NCBI GenBank assembly: GCA_964571695.1 | Contig: CAZNDG010000001.1 | Location: 284,198-348,197, forward strand | Length of the DNA: 64,000 nucleotides | Direction of reading: 5' to 3' | Source of the DNA: UBA8958 sp964571695 | GTDB taxonomy: Bacteria > Desulfobacterota > Syntrophia > Syntrophales > UBA8958 | In this document: positions 17,537 through 27,141 of the stretch, one piece after another | Layout: every line of letters begins with the position of its first letter | How positions within the stretch are numbered: position 1 is the first letter of the stretch | Program-made: the position numbers and the translations under genes | Notes under the pieces: model-generated | Database searches by the model: none | Seen by the model: only the letters and a program-made list of their open reading frames with translations | Told to the model about the DNA's origin: nothing

Positions 17537-18250
17537 ATGCATAAGGATTTTGAAAGTTTTTGCCGGCGGTTCAATGCGACGGCCGCAGGAAAAGAGGATG
17601 CCGAAACCGCCGTCGCTGCGGGAATCCCGCTGGTACAGGAACTCCTTTCCTCGGATCTCTGGTGGCGCGACTTCATCCGGGAGGCCCTCGTGGAAAGGAA
17701 CTGGTTCAAACAGCAACCGCCTACCCTCTGGCCGAACGAAATCACCCTCTATCGTAGTCCCGACCAGTCTTTCCTGATCCTGGCCTATATCTGGGAACCC
17801 TATTCCATAGATACGATCCACGATCACGGTTCCTGGGGGATAGTGGGAAGTTACATCAATGATATCAAGGAAGTTAAATATCGCCGGCTCGATGACGGCA
17901 CCTTGGCGGGTCACGCGGAGCTCGAAGCGACAGAGGAAAAGGTGTTGAAACCCGGAGAGATAACCACCGTCTTTCCTCTTGACGGCGGTATTCATCAAAT
18001 GGAGAACGCGTCCGGAGATATTGCGGTAACGATCAATGTCTATGGCCGGACGGTGCGACGGGGTTACCTCCAGTTCTTTGACTGGGAAAGAAAAACCGTG
18101 CGCAGGGTCTATCCCCCTCGCACCTTCAAGGAAGTACTTATGGTGCGGGCCCTGGCCGCCATGGGTGGGGCGGCGGATATCCTCTCGGAAGCCATGAGGA
18201 ATTCCCTGCCGGACTATGTCCGGGAAGAATACCGCCAAGCGCTCGGATAA
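17537..18250 (+). CDS. Cupin thiol-dioxygenase-like protein (cysteine dioxygenase family)
   Basis: About 237 residues. The core has the cupin metal ligands His95 and His97 (IHDHGSWG) and His153 (GGIHQMEN), as in cysteine dioxygenase and 3-mercaptopropionate dioxygenase, which oxidise thiols to sulfinates with Fe(II) and O2. The frame is open from a TTG at 17462, but ATG 17537 has an AAGGAG ribosome binding site and is the better start. An oxygen-using enzyme is odd in what looks like an anaerobe; the substrate cannot be told from sequence. Confidence 0.75.
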   Translation: MHKDFESFCRRFNATAAGKEDAETAVAAGIPLVQELLSSDLWWRDFIREALVERNWFKQQPPTLWPNEITLYRSPDQSFLILAYIWEPYSIDTIHDHGSWGIVGSYINDIKEVKYRRLDDGTLAGHAELEATEEKVLKPGEITTVFPLDGGIHQMENASGDIAVTINVYGRTVRRGYLQFFDWERKTVRRVYPPRTFKEVLMVRALAAMGGAADILSEAMRNSLPDYVREEYRQALG

Positions 18251-18464
18251 TGCCACCATAACAAATTGGAATATGATCGTCATGCATATAAGGGCTGGCA
18301 AAATCGGGTCTTTGCCGGTTGCCGGTGGTGGCAGGTCGTATCATGACATTATGTAGCGAGGCGGCGGGTAGTTATTGATATGGCAATTCTCGTGGCCGGC
18401 AGGAATCGTTTTTTGATGTCCTTTCTAAAGACATGAACTCGACAAATTTAGAGGAAAAGAGCTA

Positions 18465-19427
18465 ATGATCACTACAAGAGTTACGGAAATCTTCGGGCTC
18501 CGCTATCCTATCGTCCAGGGCGGCATGATCTGGGTCAGCGGCTGGCGTCTGGCCGCGGCCGTGGCGAAATCCGGCGCCCTGGGTCTCATCGGCGCCGGCT
18601 CCATGACCCCGGAACTGCTCCGCGAGCATATCCGCAAGATTAAAAAGGAAGACATCGAGGGGGTCTGGGGGGTGAATCTCCCCATATTTTTTCAGTATGC
18701 CGAAGAGATGACGCAGATCATCCTGGAAGAGAAAGTCCGGGTGGTCTTCACATCCGGCGGCAGCCCCCGTAAATACACCTCCCGCTTCAAGGAACATGGG
18801 ATCAAGGTGGCGCATGTGACGGCGACCCCGGAACTGGCTGTCAAATGTGAAGAGGCCGGTGCGGATGCCGTGGTGGTAGAGGGATTCGAGGCTGGAGGCC
18901 ATAACGGCCGGGATGAATTGACGACTATGGTCCTTGTACCCCAGACCGTCGATGCGGTGAAGATCCCCGTGATTGCCGCCGGGGGGATATTCGACGGCCG
19001 GGGGATGGCCGCCGCGCTCGCCATGGGGGCGTCGGGGGTCCAGATCGGTACCCGCTTTGCGGCGACCCGGGAGTCCAGCGCCCATGACAATTTCAAGCGG
19101 ATGATGCTGGAGGCCTCTCCTACGGATACCTTTCTCGTTCTCCGCAAATTGATTCCGGCCCGGGTAATTAAAAACGCCTGGTATGAGAGGGTTGTGGAAG
19201 CGGAAAAGAGGGGGGCCGGAGAGGAGGAACTGATCCGGATAATTGGAGAAAAACGAACAAAAATAGGTATGTACGATGGTGACTTGGTGGAAGGAGAGCT
19301 TCAGATCGGTCAGGCCGCAGGGGCGATCAGGGACCTTCCCGCCGCCGGAGACCTCGTCGGTGCTATCGCCAGGGATTGTGAACGGATAATTGCCGAAATG
19401 CCGGGGAGGCTGTTGCGTAATCAATGA
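18465..19427 (+). CDS. FMN-dependent nitronate monooxygenase / FabK-like enoyl-ACP reductase
   Basis: 320 residues of the TIM-barrel flavoprotein family that includes 2-nitropropane dioxygenase and FabK. Seen are the N-terminal YPIVQGGMIWVSGW, the EGFEAGGHNGRDE segment around the catalytic His region, and the phosphate-binding VIAAGGIFDGRG and GASGVQIGTRF. FabK makes saturated acyl-ACP in fatty acid synthesis, while nitronate monooxygenases detoxify nitronates. The sequence does not separate the two. It stands alone with a weak ribosome binding site (AGAGGAAAAG). Confidence 0.8.
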   Translation: MITTRVTEIFGLRYPIVQGGMIWVSGWRLAAAVAKSGALGLIGAGSMTPELLREHIRKIKKEDIEGVWGVNLPIFFQYAEEMTQIILEEKVRVVFTSGGSPRKYTSRFKEHGIKVAHVTATPELAVKCEEAGADAVVVEGFEAGGHNGRDELTTMVLVPQTVDAVKIPVIAAGGIFDGRGMAAALAMGASGVQIGTRFAATRESSAHDNFKRMMLEASPTDTFLVLRKLIPARVIKNAWYERVVEAEKRGAGEEELIRIIGEKRTKIGMYDGDLVEGELQIGQAAGAIRDLPAAGDLVGAIARDCERIIAEMPGRLLRNQ

Positions 19428-19533
19428 GATGCCGTTTTTAATGACAAGCGGTGCATTGGCATGGCCGGTGCGTCCGGTGGGATGAACGGGGAGCCGATAG
19501 TTATGAACTCTCCAGTATGAGGTAGCCAAGCAG

Positions 19534-20412
19534 GTGCGTAAAGTAGGGATCGTTGCCAATACGGCGAAGGAAAAGGCCGGAGAAGTCACGCAAAAATTGA
19601 GAGACTGGTGTCTCGATCACGGAATCGAGGTCTATATGGACAAGGGCATCGCCGCGTCCATCGGTGCCGGTCCCGGATACGACCGGCGGCAACTCGCCGT
19701 CCGGGCGGATATAATTGCCGTATTCGGCGGCGACGGCACCATGTTGAGGACAGCCAGGGCGGTGCGTGAATTTGCCGTCCCCATTGTGGGGATCAATCTG
19801 GGCGGCTTCGGCTATCTGACGGAAGTCAATCTCAACGAAATGATCGATGCCTTCGAAATCTTCCGCTGCCAGGGGTTTAGGACGGAAAAAAGGATGATGC
19901 TCGATATCACCATGGAAAGCGGCGGCGAAGTGGTCAAGAAACGTACGGTCCTCAACGATGTAGTAATCAATAGGGGCAATCTGTCCCGGATCGTGGAAAT
20001 GGAAACGGCAGTGGACGGCTGTTACCTGAACACCTTCAAGGCAGACGGATTGATCGTTTCCACCCCAACGGGATCCACGGCCTATTCCCTTTCCGCCGGT
20101 GGACCCATAGTATTTCCTCAGCATGATTCCATAATTATCAATCCCATCTGCCCCCACACCCTGACGAATCGCCCGGTCATTCTTCCTGGAGACGTCACCA
20201 TCCGGGTGGTGCTCTGGTCCAAGGAGCAGGGGGCTACGGTGACGCTGGATGGTCAGATCTTTCATACCCTGAAATCGGGAGATGTCATGACGGTACGCAA
20301 ATCCGAGCATGTAACGCTTCTTGTCGCCTCGCCCCATCGCGATTATATGGAAATCCTTCGCTCCAAACTTGGTTGGCGCGGCTTGACGGCGGGGATGAGC
20401 CCTCCTGGGTAA
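19534..20412 (+). CDS. nadK: NAD kinase
   Basis: 292 residues starting with GTG. The catalytic GGDGT is at residues 65-69, and the second family block reads STPTGSTAYSLSAGGPI. It phosphorylates NAD to NADP. A GAGG ribosome binding site lies about 11 bases upstream. recN follows 43 bases later; nadK-recN is a very common bacterial gene order and supports both calls. Confidence 0.94.
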   Translation: MRKVGIVANTAKEKAGEVTQKLRDWCLDHGIEVYMDKGIAASIGAGPGYDRRQLAVRADIIAVFGGDGTMLRTARAVREFAVPIVGINLGGFGYLTEVNLNEMIDAFEIFRCQGFRTEKRMMLDITMESGGEVVKKRTVLNDVVINRGNLSRIVEMETAVDGCYLNTFKADGLIVSTPTGSTAYSLSAGGPIVFPQHDSIIINPICPHTLTNRPVILPGDVTIRVVLWSKEQGATVTLDGQIFHTLKSGDVMTVRKSEHVTLLVASPHRDYMEILRSKLGWRGLTAGMSPPG

Positions 20413-20455
20413 AGCGACGCTGATCTTTATTAACGGGGGCTGCTTAACGAGGAAG

Positions 20456-22144
20456 ATGTTAGCCGAACTGAGCATCAGAAATTTCGCAATTATTGAGGCC
20501 CTGGACATAACGTTCAGCAACGGCATGAACATACTTACCGGAGAAACCGGGGCCGGTAAATCAATCATTATGGGAGCGGTGAGCCTACTGCTGGGAGACC
20601 GGGCTTCCGTGGATATGATCCGCTCCACCGCAGATACGGCAACCGTTGAAGCCCGCTTCCTCGTTTCGGATCAGGACGGAATCCGGGCACGGCTGGCGGA
20701 CTGGGGTCTGGAGGCCGGAGACGAAATGGTGGTGCGGCGGGTTATTTCCCGGGGGGGGAAAAACCGGGTTTACATCAACGGAAATGTCGCCAGCCTGGCC
20801 ATGCTAGCCGAACTGGGGGAATCACTGCTCAATATTTGCGGCCAGCATGAGCACCAGCTCCTGCTCAAGGATGACAATCATCTTGACATCCTCGATGCCT
20901 TCGGCGGTCTCCAGGGATTGCGGGGCGAATACGAAGGCCTCTATAACCGATTTCAGGCCCTGAAAGAGCGGCGGCGAACCTTGGAGATCCGGCAGCGGCA
21001 GCGGGAAGAGCGGGAAGAGTTTATCCGTTTTCGGCATGCCGAGATCGAATCAGCGGCCCTCGAAAACGGGGAGGATGTCCGTCTGGCGGAAGAGAAGCAG
21101 ATCCTCACCAATATCCGGAAACTTACGGATCATGCGGTGACGGCTCACGAGATTCTCTACGGCCGGGAACATTCCCTGCTAAAGGAACTTAGAATCGTCA
21201 GAAATGCCGTCGGGGAGATCAAAAAGATCGATCCGCGCCTTACGGTAGCGGAAGCGCAACTGGATGACATTTACTATAATTTGGAGGATGCGGCCTATAC
21301 GCTTCGGGATTATGCCCAGGGCCTGGCCGGTGATGACCAGCGGTTGGAACAGATCGAGGAAAGGATCGAACTGATCAACAAACTAAAGAGAAAGCACGGG
21401 GCCACCCTGACGGCGGTATTGGAGAAGAAAGACGCTTTGAAGCGGGAACTGGACGGGATTGCTTCCCTGGGCAGGGAACTCGATGAGACAGATTCGTCCC
21501 TCCTGGCCGCCCGAAGGGATCTGGAAATAAAGGCCGGCGAGTTGTCGGCGGCCCGGCGGGTCGCGGCCGGACAATTGCGGGAGGACATCGAACGGGAGAT
21601 CCACGCCCTGAGAATGGAGGCGGCCGTATTCACGGTGGTCTTCGAGGAGAACGGCAACGGGGAGGATGTCTATACCTCCCGGGGGGCCGACCGCCTCGAA
21701 TTCTATCTGTCGGCAAATCCTGGCGAAGCGCCAAAACCCCTTTCTCGGGTGGCCTCGGGAGGCGAACTGTCGCGGTTGGTCCTCGCCATGAAAAATGTCC
21801 TGGCCCGAACAGGTTCCGTAGGGACGATGGTCTTCGACGAGGTGGACAGCGGTATCGGCGGGGCCACGGCGGAAATCGTCGGTAAAAAGATCCGGGCGGT
21901 GGCGGAGCGTCACCAGGTGCTTTGCATTACCCATTTGCCACAGATCGCCTGTTACGGAGACCGGCACTACCTGGTAACCAAGCATGTGGGCGAGGAGCGG
22001 ACTGAGACGCAAGTCCGGGAACTGGGGGAAGAGGCGCGGATCGAGGAGGTCTCTCGCATGCTCAGCGGTCTGGAAATAACCGAGACGACGAAACAACATG
22101 CACGGGAAATGCTGGCCAGGGCCGGAAGGAGAGAGAAATGTTGA
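20456..22144 (+). CDS. recN: DNA repair ATPase RecN
   Basis: 562 residues with the SMC-like layout: Walker A GETGAGKS (residues 29-36) in the N-terminal lobe, a long central coiled coil with many Glu, Arg and Leu, and the C-terminal lobe with the ABC signature (LSRVASGGELSRL), Walker B MVFDEVDSGIGG, and CITHLPQIA. RecN helps hold and join DNA ends in double-strand break repair. It overlaps the next gene by seven bases. Confidence 0.95.
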   Translation: MLAELSIRNFAIIEALDITFSNGMNILTGETGAGKSIIMGAVSLLLGDRASVDMIRSTADTATVEARFLVSDQDGIRARLADWGLEAGDEMVVRRVISRGGKNRVYINGNVASLAMLAELGESLLNICGQHEHQLLLKDDNHLDILDAFGGLQGLRGEYEGLYNRFQALKERRRTLEIRQRQREEREEFIRFRHAEIESAALENGEDVRLAEEKQILTNIRKLTDHAVTAHEILYGREHSLLKELRIVRNAVGEIKKIDPRLTVAEAQLDDIYYNLEDAAYTLRDYAQGLAGDDQRLEQIEERIELINKLKRKHGATLTAVLEKKDALKRELDGIASLGRELDETDSSLLAARRDLEIKAGELSAARRVAAGQLREDIEREIHALRMEAAVFTVVFEENGNGEDVYTSRGADRLEFYLSANPGEAPKPLSRVASGGELSRLVLAMKNVLARTGSVGTMVFDEVDSGIGGATAEIVGKKIRAVAERHQVLCITHLPQIACYGDRHYLVTKHVGEERTETQVRELGEEARIEEVSRMLSGLEITETTKQHAREMLARAGRREKC

Positions 22145-22596
22145 GGAAAGCGCGGATCGGCGATGTCAAGACTATTCACAAGATGATAAATGTCTCGGCA
22201 AGCAAGGAGGAGATCCTGCCCCGGTCCCTGATGGACATTTACGGCAGCCTTCGGGACTTCTTTGTCTATTATGATGAAGACGAACGGATCATCACCGGCA
22301 TCTGCGCCATGAACATCATCTGGGAAAACCTGGCCGAAGTGCGCTCCCTGTATGTGGATGAGGCCTTCCGACGGCGGGGCATCGGCAGGATCCTGGTGGA
22401 GGCCTGCATATCCGAGGCTATCACCTTGGAACTATTCCGCATCTTCACCCTTACTTACAAGAAGGAGTTTTTTCAACGGGTCGGTTTTCACGCCGTGGAC
22501 CGCTCCTCTCTTTCGGAGAAAATCTGGACGGACTGTTTCCGCTGCCCGAAATATCCCGACTACTGTGATGAAGTGGCGATGATCATCGAATTATGA
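22138..22596 (+). CDS. GNAT N-acetyltransferase, short N-acetylglutamate synthase type
   Basis: 152 residues, a single GNAT domain. The acetyl-CoA binding loop reads RRRGIGRILVEA. The C-terminal CFRCPKYPDYCDEVAM is typical of the short single-domain N-acetylglutamate synthases (first step of arginine synthesis) that many bacteria have in place of the long ArgA. No other arginine gene is nearby, so the substrate is inferred from family resemblance only. It overlaps recN at its start and mltA at its end (ATGA). Confidence 0.75.
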   Translation: MLRKARIGDVKTIHKMINVSASKEEILPRSLMDIYGSLRDFFVYYDEDERIITGICAMNIIWENLAEVRSLYVDEAFRRRGIGRILVEACISEAITLELFRIFTLTYKKEFFQRVGFHAVDRSSLSEKIWTDCFRCPKYPDYCDEVAMIIEL

Positions 22597-23789
22597 AATT
22601 ATTTCGTCGTACCTGTCTTTTCCTGATTTTGCTCTTCCTGCCGCTGATACTGTTAGTTGCTTCCTGTCGGCCGGTCTCCGATCTGTCCCGGGAAGATTCG
22701 CCCCGTGTTCCTCCTTCTTATCAGGTCCGGGAGGAGGAAGCTATGCTCGACGATCTCGATCTCTCCTCCCTGAAAAAGGCCATCGGGGTGAGCATCCAAT
22801 ACTACCGGAGCCGGGGCGCCGAGGAAACGTACTGCCTCCGGAACCGCTGTTACTCGTCGGCGGAAATGATCGCCAGCCTGGAGAGTTTTCTGCGGATCAT
22901 GATAAGCGATTTGCCGGCGGCGGCCAAGCAAAAGGCAATTCGGGAGGAATTCGAGATCGTTGCGGCTGATGAAGATATTGTATTTACAGGTTATTATGAG
23001 CCGATTCTGAAGGGCAGCCTCAAAAGAACGGAGCATTGCCGCTATCCCCTCTATAGAACCCCGGAAGAAACCGTAGTGGTCCGTCTCGACCGCTTCCAGG
23101 GAACATATAGCCAGGGCCGGTTGATCGGGAGACTGGAAAAGGGAGAAGTGCTTCCCCATTTCAGTCGCCGGCAGATCGATTCCGAAGGCGTCCTGGCGGG
23201 ACGGGGTCTGGAAATAGCCTGGGTTGACAATCCGGTGGATTTGTTTTCGCTCCACATCCAGGGTTCAGGCAAGATCCGCCTGGCTGATGGCCGCCAGGTA
23301 GCGGTGAATTACGCCCAATCCAATGGCCGGCCGTTTCGGGGCTTGACGGGAATGATGGCGGCCAGGGGACTTTTGGCGGAGGGAGAGAGATCTTATGAAC
23401 AGATGAAACGGGTTCTCCTTGATCGTCCCGGTGAACGGCAGGAACTGATGAACTACAATGAACGCTATATATTTTTTCGCATTGTTCCGGAAGGTCCGTT
23501 GGGGGCCCTGGGGCTGACCCTCGTCCCCGGAAGATCCATTGCCACGGATCTCGATCTATATCCCAAGGGGGCCCTGGCCATGATCGAGACCCGCAAACCG
23601 GTATTTGACGATGAAGGCAGGATCCTATCCTGGCAACCATTTTCCCGCTTGGTCCTGAATCATGACACCGGGGCGGCCATCAAGGGTCCGGGGCGGGTGG
23701 ACCTCTTTTGCGGCACCGGCCCGGCGGCGGAAAGAACCGCCGGGGCGATGAAGGAAAAGGGGAGGATGTTTTTCATCCTGAAACGCTGA
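22593..23789 (+). CDS. mltA: Membrane-bound lytic murein transglycosylase A (MltA)
   Basis: 398 residues. The N-terminus is a lipoprotein signal: a basic start, a hydrophobic stretch, and the lipobox-like VASC with Cys25 as the probable lipidated residue. MltA motifs include FTGYYEPILKGS, VDLFSLHIQGSGKI near the active site, and the 3D-domain end DTGAAIKGPGRVDLFCG. It cleaves peptidoglycan to 1,6-anhydromuropeptides at the outer membrane. Its ATG overlaps the GNAT stop (ATGA). Confidence 0.93.
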   Translation: MKLFRRTCLFLILLFLPLILLVASCRPVSDLSREDSPRVPPSYQVREEEAMLDDLDLSSLKKAIGVSIQYYRSRGAEETYCLRNRCYSSAEMIASLESFLRIMISDLPAAAKQKAIREEFEIVAADEDIVFTGYYEPILKGSLKRTEHCRYPLYRTPEETVVVRLDRFQGTYSQGRLIGRLEKGEVLPHFSRRQIDSEGVLAGRGLEIAWVDNPVDLFSLHIQGSGKIRLADGRQVAVNYAQSNGRPFRGLTGMMAARGLLAEGERSYEQMKRVLLDRPGERQELMNYNERYIFFRIVPEGPLGALGLTLVPGRSIATDLDLYPKGALAMIETRKPVFDDEGRILSWQPFSRLVLNHDTGAAIKGPGRVDLFCGTGPAAERTAGAMKEKGRMFFILKR

Positions 23790-23818
23790 AATCGATAACG
23801 GTAACATCCCCGCCGGGT

Positions 23819-23847
23819 TTGACAGTCCGGGGTCTTTCTGTTATACG
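23819..23847 (+). promoter_or_regulatory. Promoter of the trpS-scpA-scpB-rluB operon
   Basis: TTGACA (23819-23824), a 17-base spacer, and TATACG (23842-23847). Start of transcription would be near 23853. A small hairpin (GCCACC and GGTGGC, 23848-23865) would lie at the 5' end of the message. The leader before trpS is about 100 bases. Confidence 0.55.
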
Positions 23848-23951
23848 GCCACCTCTACCGGTGGCGAGAAACATAAAAGGACAACGCCGCCGCGGTGCCG
23901 TGGCTTTTCCAGGCTTATGGGCATCACGGGTGGCGAATTCGCGGAGGTTAA

Positions 23952-24953
23952 GTGACGAAAAAGAGAATTTTGAGCGGCATGAGGTCCACGGGCAAACTAC
24001 ACCTGGGAAATTATCACGGCGCCCTGAAGAACTGGGTGGATCTGCAGAACGACGGAGCTTATGAGTGTTTCTATTTCGTTGCCGACTGGCACGCCCTGAC
24101 GAGCGACTATGCGGATACGAGCGAAATAGGCGAAAATATCTTGGATATGGTCATCGACTGGCTGAGTGCCGGTCTCGACCCGGCCCGGAGCACCCTCTTC
24201 GTCCAGTCCCAGATCAAGGAGCATGCCGAGCTGTGGCTGCTCCTGTCCATGATTACGCCGCTGCCCTGGCTGGAGCGAAACCCCACCTACAAGGAGATGA
24301 AGGAGGAACTGACCAGCAAAGATCTGTCCACCTTCGGCTTTCTTGGCTATCCGGTTCTCCAGGCGGCGGATATCATCATGTACAAGGCCTATGGTGTCCC
24401 CGTGGGGGTGGATCAGTTGCCCCACATCGAGCTGACCCGGGAGATCGCCCGGCGGTTCAATTTTCTGTACCGGGATGTATTCCCGATTCCGGAGCCGCTC
24501 TTGACCCAGGTTCCCAAGCTTCTGGGGATCGACGGTCGTAAGATGAGCAAGTCCTATGAAAACTCGATTTATATGAGCGATACGGGCGAGCCGCTGCAAA
24601 ATAAGGTCGCCTCGATGTTCACCGATCCCCAGCGCCAGCGCCGGCGCGATCCGGGCCGGCCCGAGTTGTGCAACGTCTTCACCTTCCACCAGCTTTACAC
24701 CGATTGGGAAAAGGCCCGGGAGATCGAGACGGAATGCCGGCACGCCGGTATCGGTTGCACGGACTGCAAGAAAATCCTCGGGAAAAACATCGGCGCGGTC
24801 ATGCTCCCCCTGCACGAACGCCAGGCATACTATCGGGATCACCTCCAGGAGGTCCGGGATATTGTCGCCGCCGGTGATCTCCGCGCCCGGTCCGTGGCGG
24901 AGCGGACCCTAAAAGAGGTCCGGGCGGCGATGAAGATCAGCTATGGATTATGA
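23952..24953 (+). CDS. trpS: Tryptophanyl-tRNA synthetase
   Basis: 333 residues starting with GTG behind a GGAGG site. Class I aaRS signatures are present: the HIGH-like GKLHLGNYHG near the N-terminus and KMSKS at about residues 197-201. It charges tRNA-Trp. Length and motifs are standard. Its end overlaps the start of scpA by 11 bases, and the run trpS-scpA-scpB-rluB is seen in many deltaproteobacteria, where it supports all four identifications. Confidence 0.96.
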   Translation: MTKKRILSGMRSTGKLHLGNYHGALKNWVDLQNDGAYECFYFVADWHALTSDYADTSEIGENILDMVIDWLSAGLDPARSTLFVQSQIKEHAELWLLLSMITPLPWLERNPTYKEMKEELTSKDLSTFGFLGYPVLQAADIIMYKAYGVPVGVDQLPHIELTREIARRFNFLYRDVFPIPEPLLTQVPKLLGIDGRKMSKSYENSIYMSDTGEPLQNKVASMFTDPQRQRRRDPGRPELCNVFTFHQLYTDWEKAREIETECRHAGIGCTDCKKILGKNIGAVMLPLHERQAYYRDHLQEVRDIVAAGDLRARSVAERTLKEVRAAMKISYGL

Positions 24954-25668
24954 AGTCAAGCTCGATATCTTCGAGGGTCCTCTGGACCTTCTCCTCCATC
25001 TAATCAGGAAAAACGAACTTGATATCTACGACATCCCCATCGCTCTTATCACCCGGCAGTACCTCGAGTACATCGATGCGCTGAAGGCGCTGAATCTCGA
25101 TTTGGCAGGCGAATACCTGGTCCTGGCGTCGACGCTGATTCATATCAAGTCGAAAATGCTCCTCCCGGAGACGACGGAGGAGGGGGAGGAAGAGCCCGAT
25201 CCGCGCCGGGAGTTGGTGGAGCAACTTCTAAAATACCAGGCCTTCAAGGATGCCTCACAGTCCCTCCAGGCCCGGGAGTTGCTGGACAGGGATGTATTCG
25301 CCCGGGGGTGTGCGGCCGTTGCCGAAGCGCTGCCACAAGTGGAGCCGCAATGGGTGGAGATAGGCCTGTTCGAACTGGTGGATGCCTTTCGCCAGGTCCT
25401 CGGCAAGCTTTCCGCTCCGGAAAGGATGGAAATAGACCTGGACCGCACTTCACTGGCAGACCGGATCAACGCGATCATGGAGCTACTGCAGCGCCATCGG
25501 TCCCTCACCTTTCCGGAACTTCTGGAGGACCGGCCGGACCGGCGCCTGATCATTAATACCTTTATCGCGCTGCTCGAGTTGGTCCGACAGCGGCTGATCA
25601 GAATATTTCAGGCGGGACCATTCGGCGTGATACGCGTGTTTCCTGCCGTCGAAGAAGAACATGAATAA
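24943..25668 (+). CDS. scpA: Segregation and condensation protein A
   Basis: 241 residues starting MDYEVKLDIFEGPLDLLLHLIRKNELDIYDIPI, the clear ScpA (kleisin) N-terminus that binds the SMC head-proximal coiled coil. The C-terminal winged helix (about residues 170-240) binds the SMC ATPase head. Together with ScpB and Smc it forms bacterial condensin, which compacts and segregates the chromosome. It overlaps trpS at the start and scpB at the end. Confidence 0.95.
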   Translation: MDYEVKLDIFEGPLDLLLHLIRKNELDIYDIPIALITRQYLEYIDALKALNLDLAGEYLVLASTLIHIKSKMLLPETTEEGEEEPDPRRELVEQLLKYQAFKDASQSLQARELLDRDVFARGCAAVAEALPQVEPQWVEIGLFELVDAFRQVLGKLSAPERMEIDLDRTSLADRINAIMELLQRHRSLTFPELLEDRPDRRLIINTFIALLELVRQRLIRIFQAGPFGVIRVFPAVEEEHE

Positions 25669-26188
25669 AATCATGGCTATTATTGAAGGATTGATTTTTG
25701 CCGCCGAGGCGCCATTGGGCATCGAGCGGATTGTCGAGATCCTTCAGGAACGGGAAATTACCCGACAGGAAGTGGCAGCGCACCTGCGGGAGCTGGCGGC
25801 GGCACATGAAGAGCGGCAGGGAGGTTTCTTGCTCCGGGAGATTGCGGGCGGATACCAGTTCCGGACCCGTCCGGATCTGGCGGTTTGGATTGCAAAGATG
25901 AAGGCCGGCCGTCCATCGGCGCTCACGGCTGCCGCCCTGGAGACCCTGGCGGTAGTCGCCTACCGCCAGCCGGTAGTGAAGGCCGAGGTGGACCGGTTGC
26001 GTGGTGTCGATGTGGGCCGACCGTTAAGGACCTTGCTGGAAAGAAAATTGATCAGGATTTTAGGAAGGAAGGACGTGCCGGGAAAACCCATGATCTACGG
26101 CACCACCAAGAAGTTTCTGGAGGTTTTCGGTCTGAAGGACCTTTCGGAACTGCCCACCCTGGGAGAGCTGAAGGATTTGACTGAATAA
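25661..26188 (+). CDS. scpB: Segregation and condensation protein B
   Basis: 175 residues with the two winged-helix layout of ScpB. Characteristic blocks are IEGLIFAAEAPLGIERI at the start and ALETLAVVAYRQPVVKAEV, then RGVDVGRPLRTLLERKLI. ScpB dimers bind ScpA and stabilise the SMC complex. The start overlaps the scpA stop by eight bases, which is typical of this pair. Confidence 0.95.
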   Translation: MNKIMAIIEGLIFAAEAPLGIERIVEILQEREITRQEVAAHLRELAAAHEERQGGFLLREIAGGYQFRTRPDLAVWIAKMKAGRPSALTAAALETLAVVAYRQPVVKAEVDRLRGVDVGRPLRTLLERKLIRILGRKDVPGKPMIYGTTKKFLEVFGLKDLSELPTLGELKDLTE

Positions 26189-26256
26189 GGAATCGGGAGA
26201 TGCATCCGGGTTTTATGGTTGTCCCGGATAAATCGTCGCTGAAAGGCAATTAAGAT

Positions 26257-27042
26257 ATGGTCAAGAACGCTGAAAGTTCCGTAACGCCCTCCATGTCGGG
26301 GGAGCGGCTCCAAAAGGTACTGGCCGGGGCGGGGATAGCTTCCCGCCGCGCCGCTGAAACGATGATCCGCCAGGGTCGTGTGACGGTCAATGATCAGCCG
26401 GTAAGCGAAATGGGCTTCCGGGTACATCGGGATGACGAGATTCGGGTGGACGGAAGGCTGGTCGGACCCCCTCCGGAACACATCTATCTCATGCTGTACA
26501 AACCACGGGGATACGTAACCACGCTCAATGATCCCCAGGAACGACCGATTGTTACCGACCTGATCCCCGAACGCGCCGGGAGGGTGTTTCCCGTGGGAAG
26601 GCTCGATTACGATTCCGAGGGGCTCCTGTTGCTCACCAATGACGGAGACTGGGCTTATCGTCTGCAGCACCCCCGATTTCGTTTGGAGAAGACCTACCAT
26701 ATCAAGATCAAAGGAAATATTTCCGGGGCTGCGGTGCAAAGACTAAAAAAGGGGCTGCAACTTGACGACGGACCTTTCCACCCGTTGCGTTTCGAGGTGG
26801 GTAAGGTGAACGACAAGAGCTGCTGGATAGACATCACTATCAGCGAGGGGCGCAACCGTATTCTGAGACGGGCATTTGAACAATTGGGACTGCCCGTGGT
26901 CCGACTCATCCGTACTGCCGTGGGTCCGCTGAACCTGGCGGGACTAAAGGAAGGGCAGAGCAGGTCTCTTGACCCCCAGGAGGCGGCGTGTCTGCTTCAC
27001 CAAGTTCGGAGAAGTATTAAAAAATATTCAAAAATTACTTGA
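26257..27042 (+). CDS. rluB: 23S rRNA pseudouridine synthase, RluB type
   Basis: 261 residues. An N-terminal S4 RNA-binding domain (about residues 15-75, ERLQKVLAGAGIASRRAAE) is followed by the RsuA/RluB catalytic domain with GRLDYDSEGLLLLTNDG, in which Asp117 is the catalytic residue. RluB makes pseudouridine at position 2605 of 23S rRNA. Neighbouring scpB supports RluB over RluE/RluF. The stop codon lies inside the -35 box of the next gene. Confidence 0.9.
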   Translation: MVKNAESSVTPSMSGERLQKVLAGAGIASRRAAETMIRQGRVTVNDQPVSEMGFRVHRDDEIRVDGRLVGPPPEHIYLMLYKPRGYVTTLNDPQERPIVTDLIPERAGRVFPVGRLDYDSEGLLLLTNDGDWAYRLQHPRFRLEKTYHIKIKGNISGAAVQRLKKGLQLDDGPFHPLRFEVGKVNDKSCWIDITISEGRNRILRRAFEQLGLPVVRLIRTAVGPLNLAGLKEGQSRSLDPQEAACLLHQVRRSIKKYSKIT

Positions 27043-27067
27043 CATTCAAAACAAAATAAATAATAGT
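27039..27067 (+). promoter_or_regulatory. Candidate promoter of the IHF-beta-like gene
   Basis: TTGACA (27039-27044) overlaps the rluB stop codon. A 17-base A/T-rich spacer leads to AATAGT (27062-27067), a 4 of 6 match to the -10. The start codon of the HU/IHF gene is 75 bases downstream. Confidence 0.4.
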
Positions 27068-27141
27068 CGCCGAAAAAACAAGCCATATTATCATGTTATT
27101 CGAAATGACGAGAGTCACATGCAATTCTTAGGGAGGGGTAT

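Noticed and set aside
23853..23951. T-box or other riboswitch in the trpS leader
   Set aside because: Only a small hairpin is present; no T-box sequence or specifier structure is seen, and such elements are not expected in this group.
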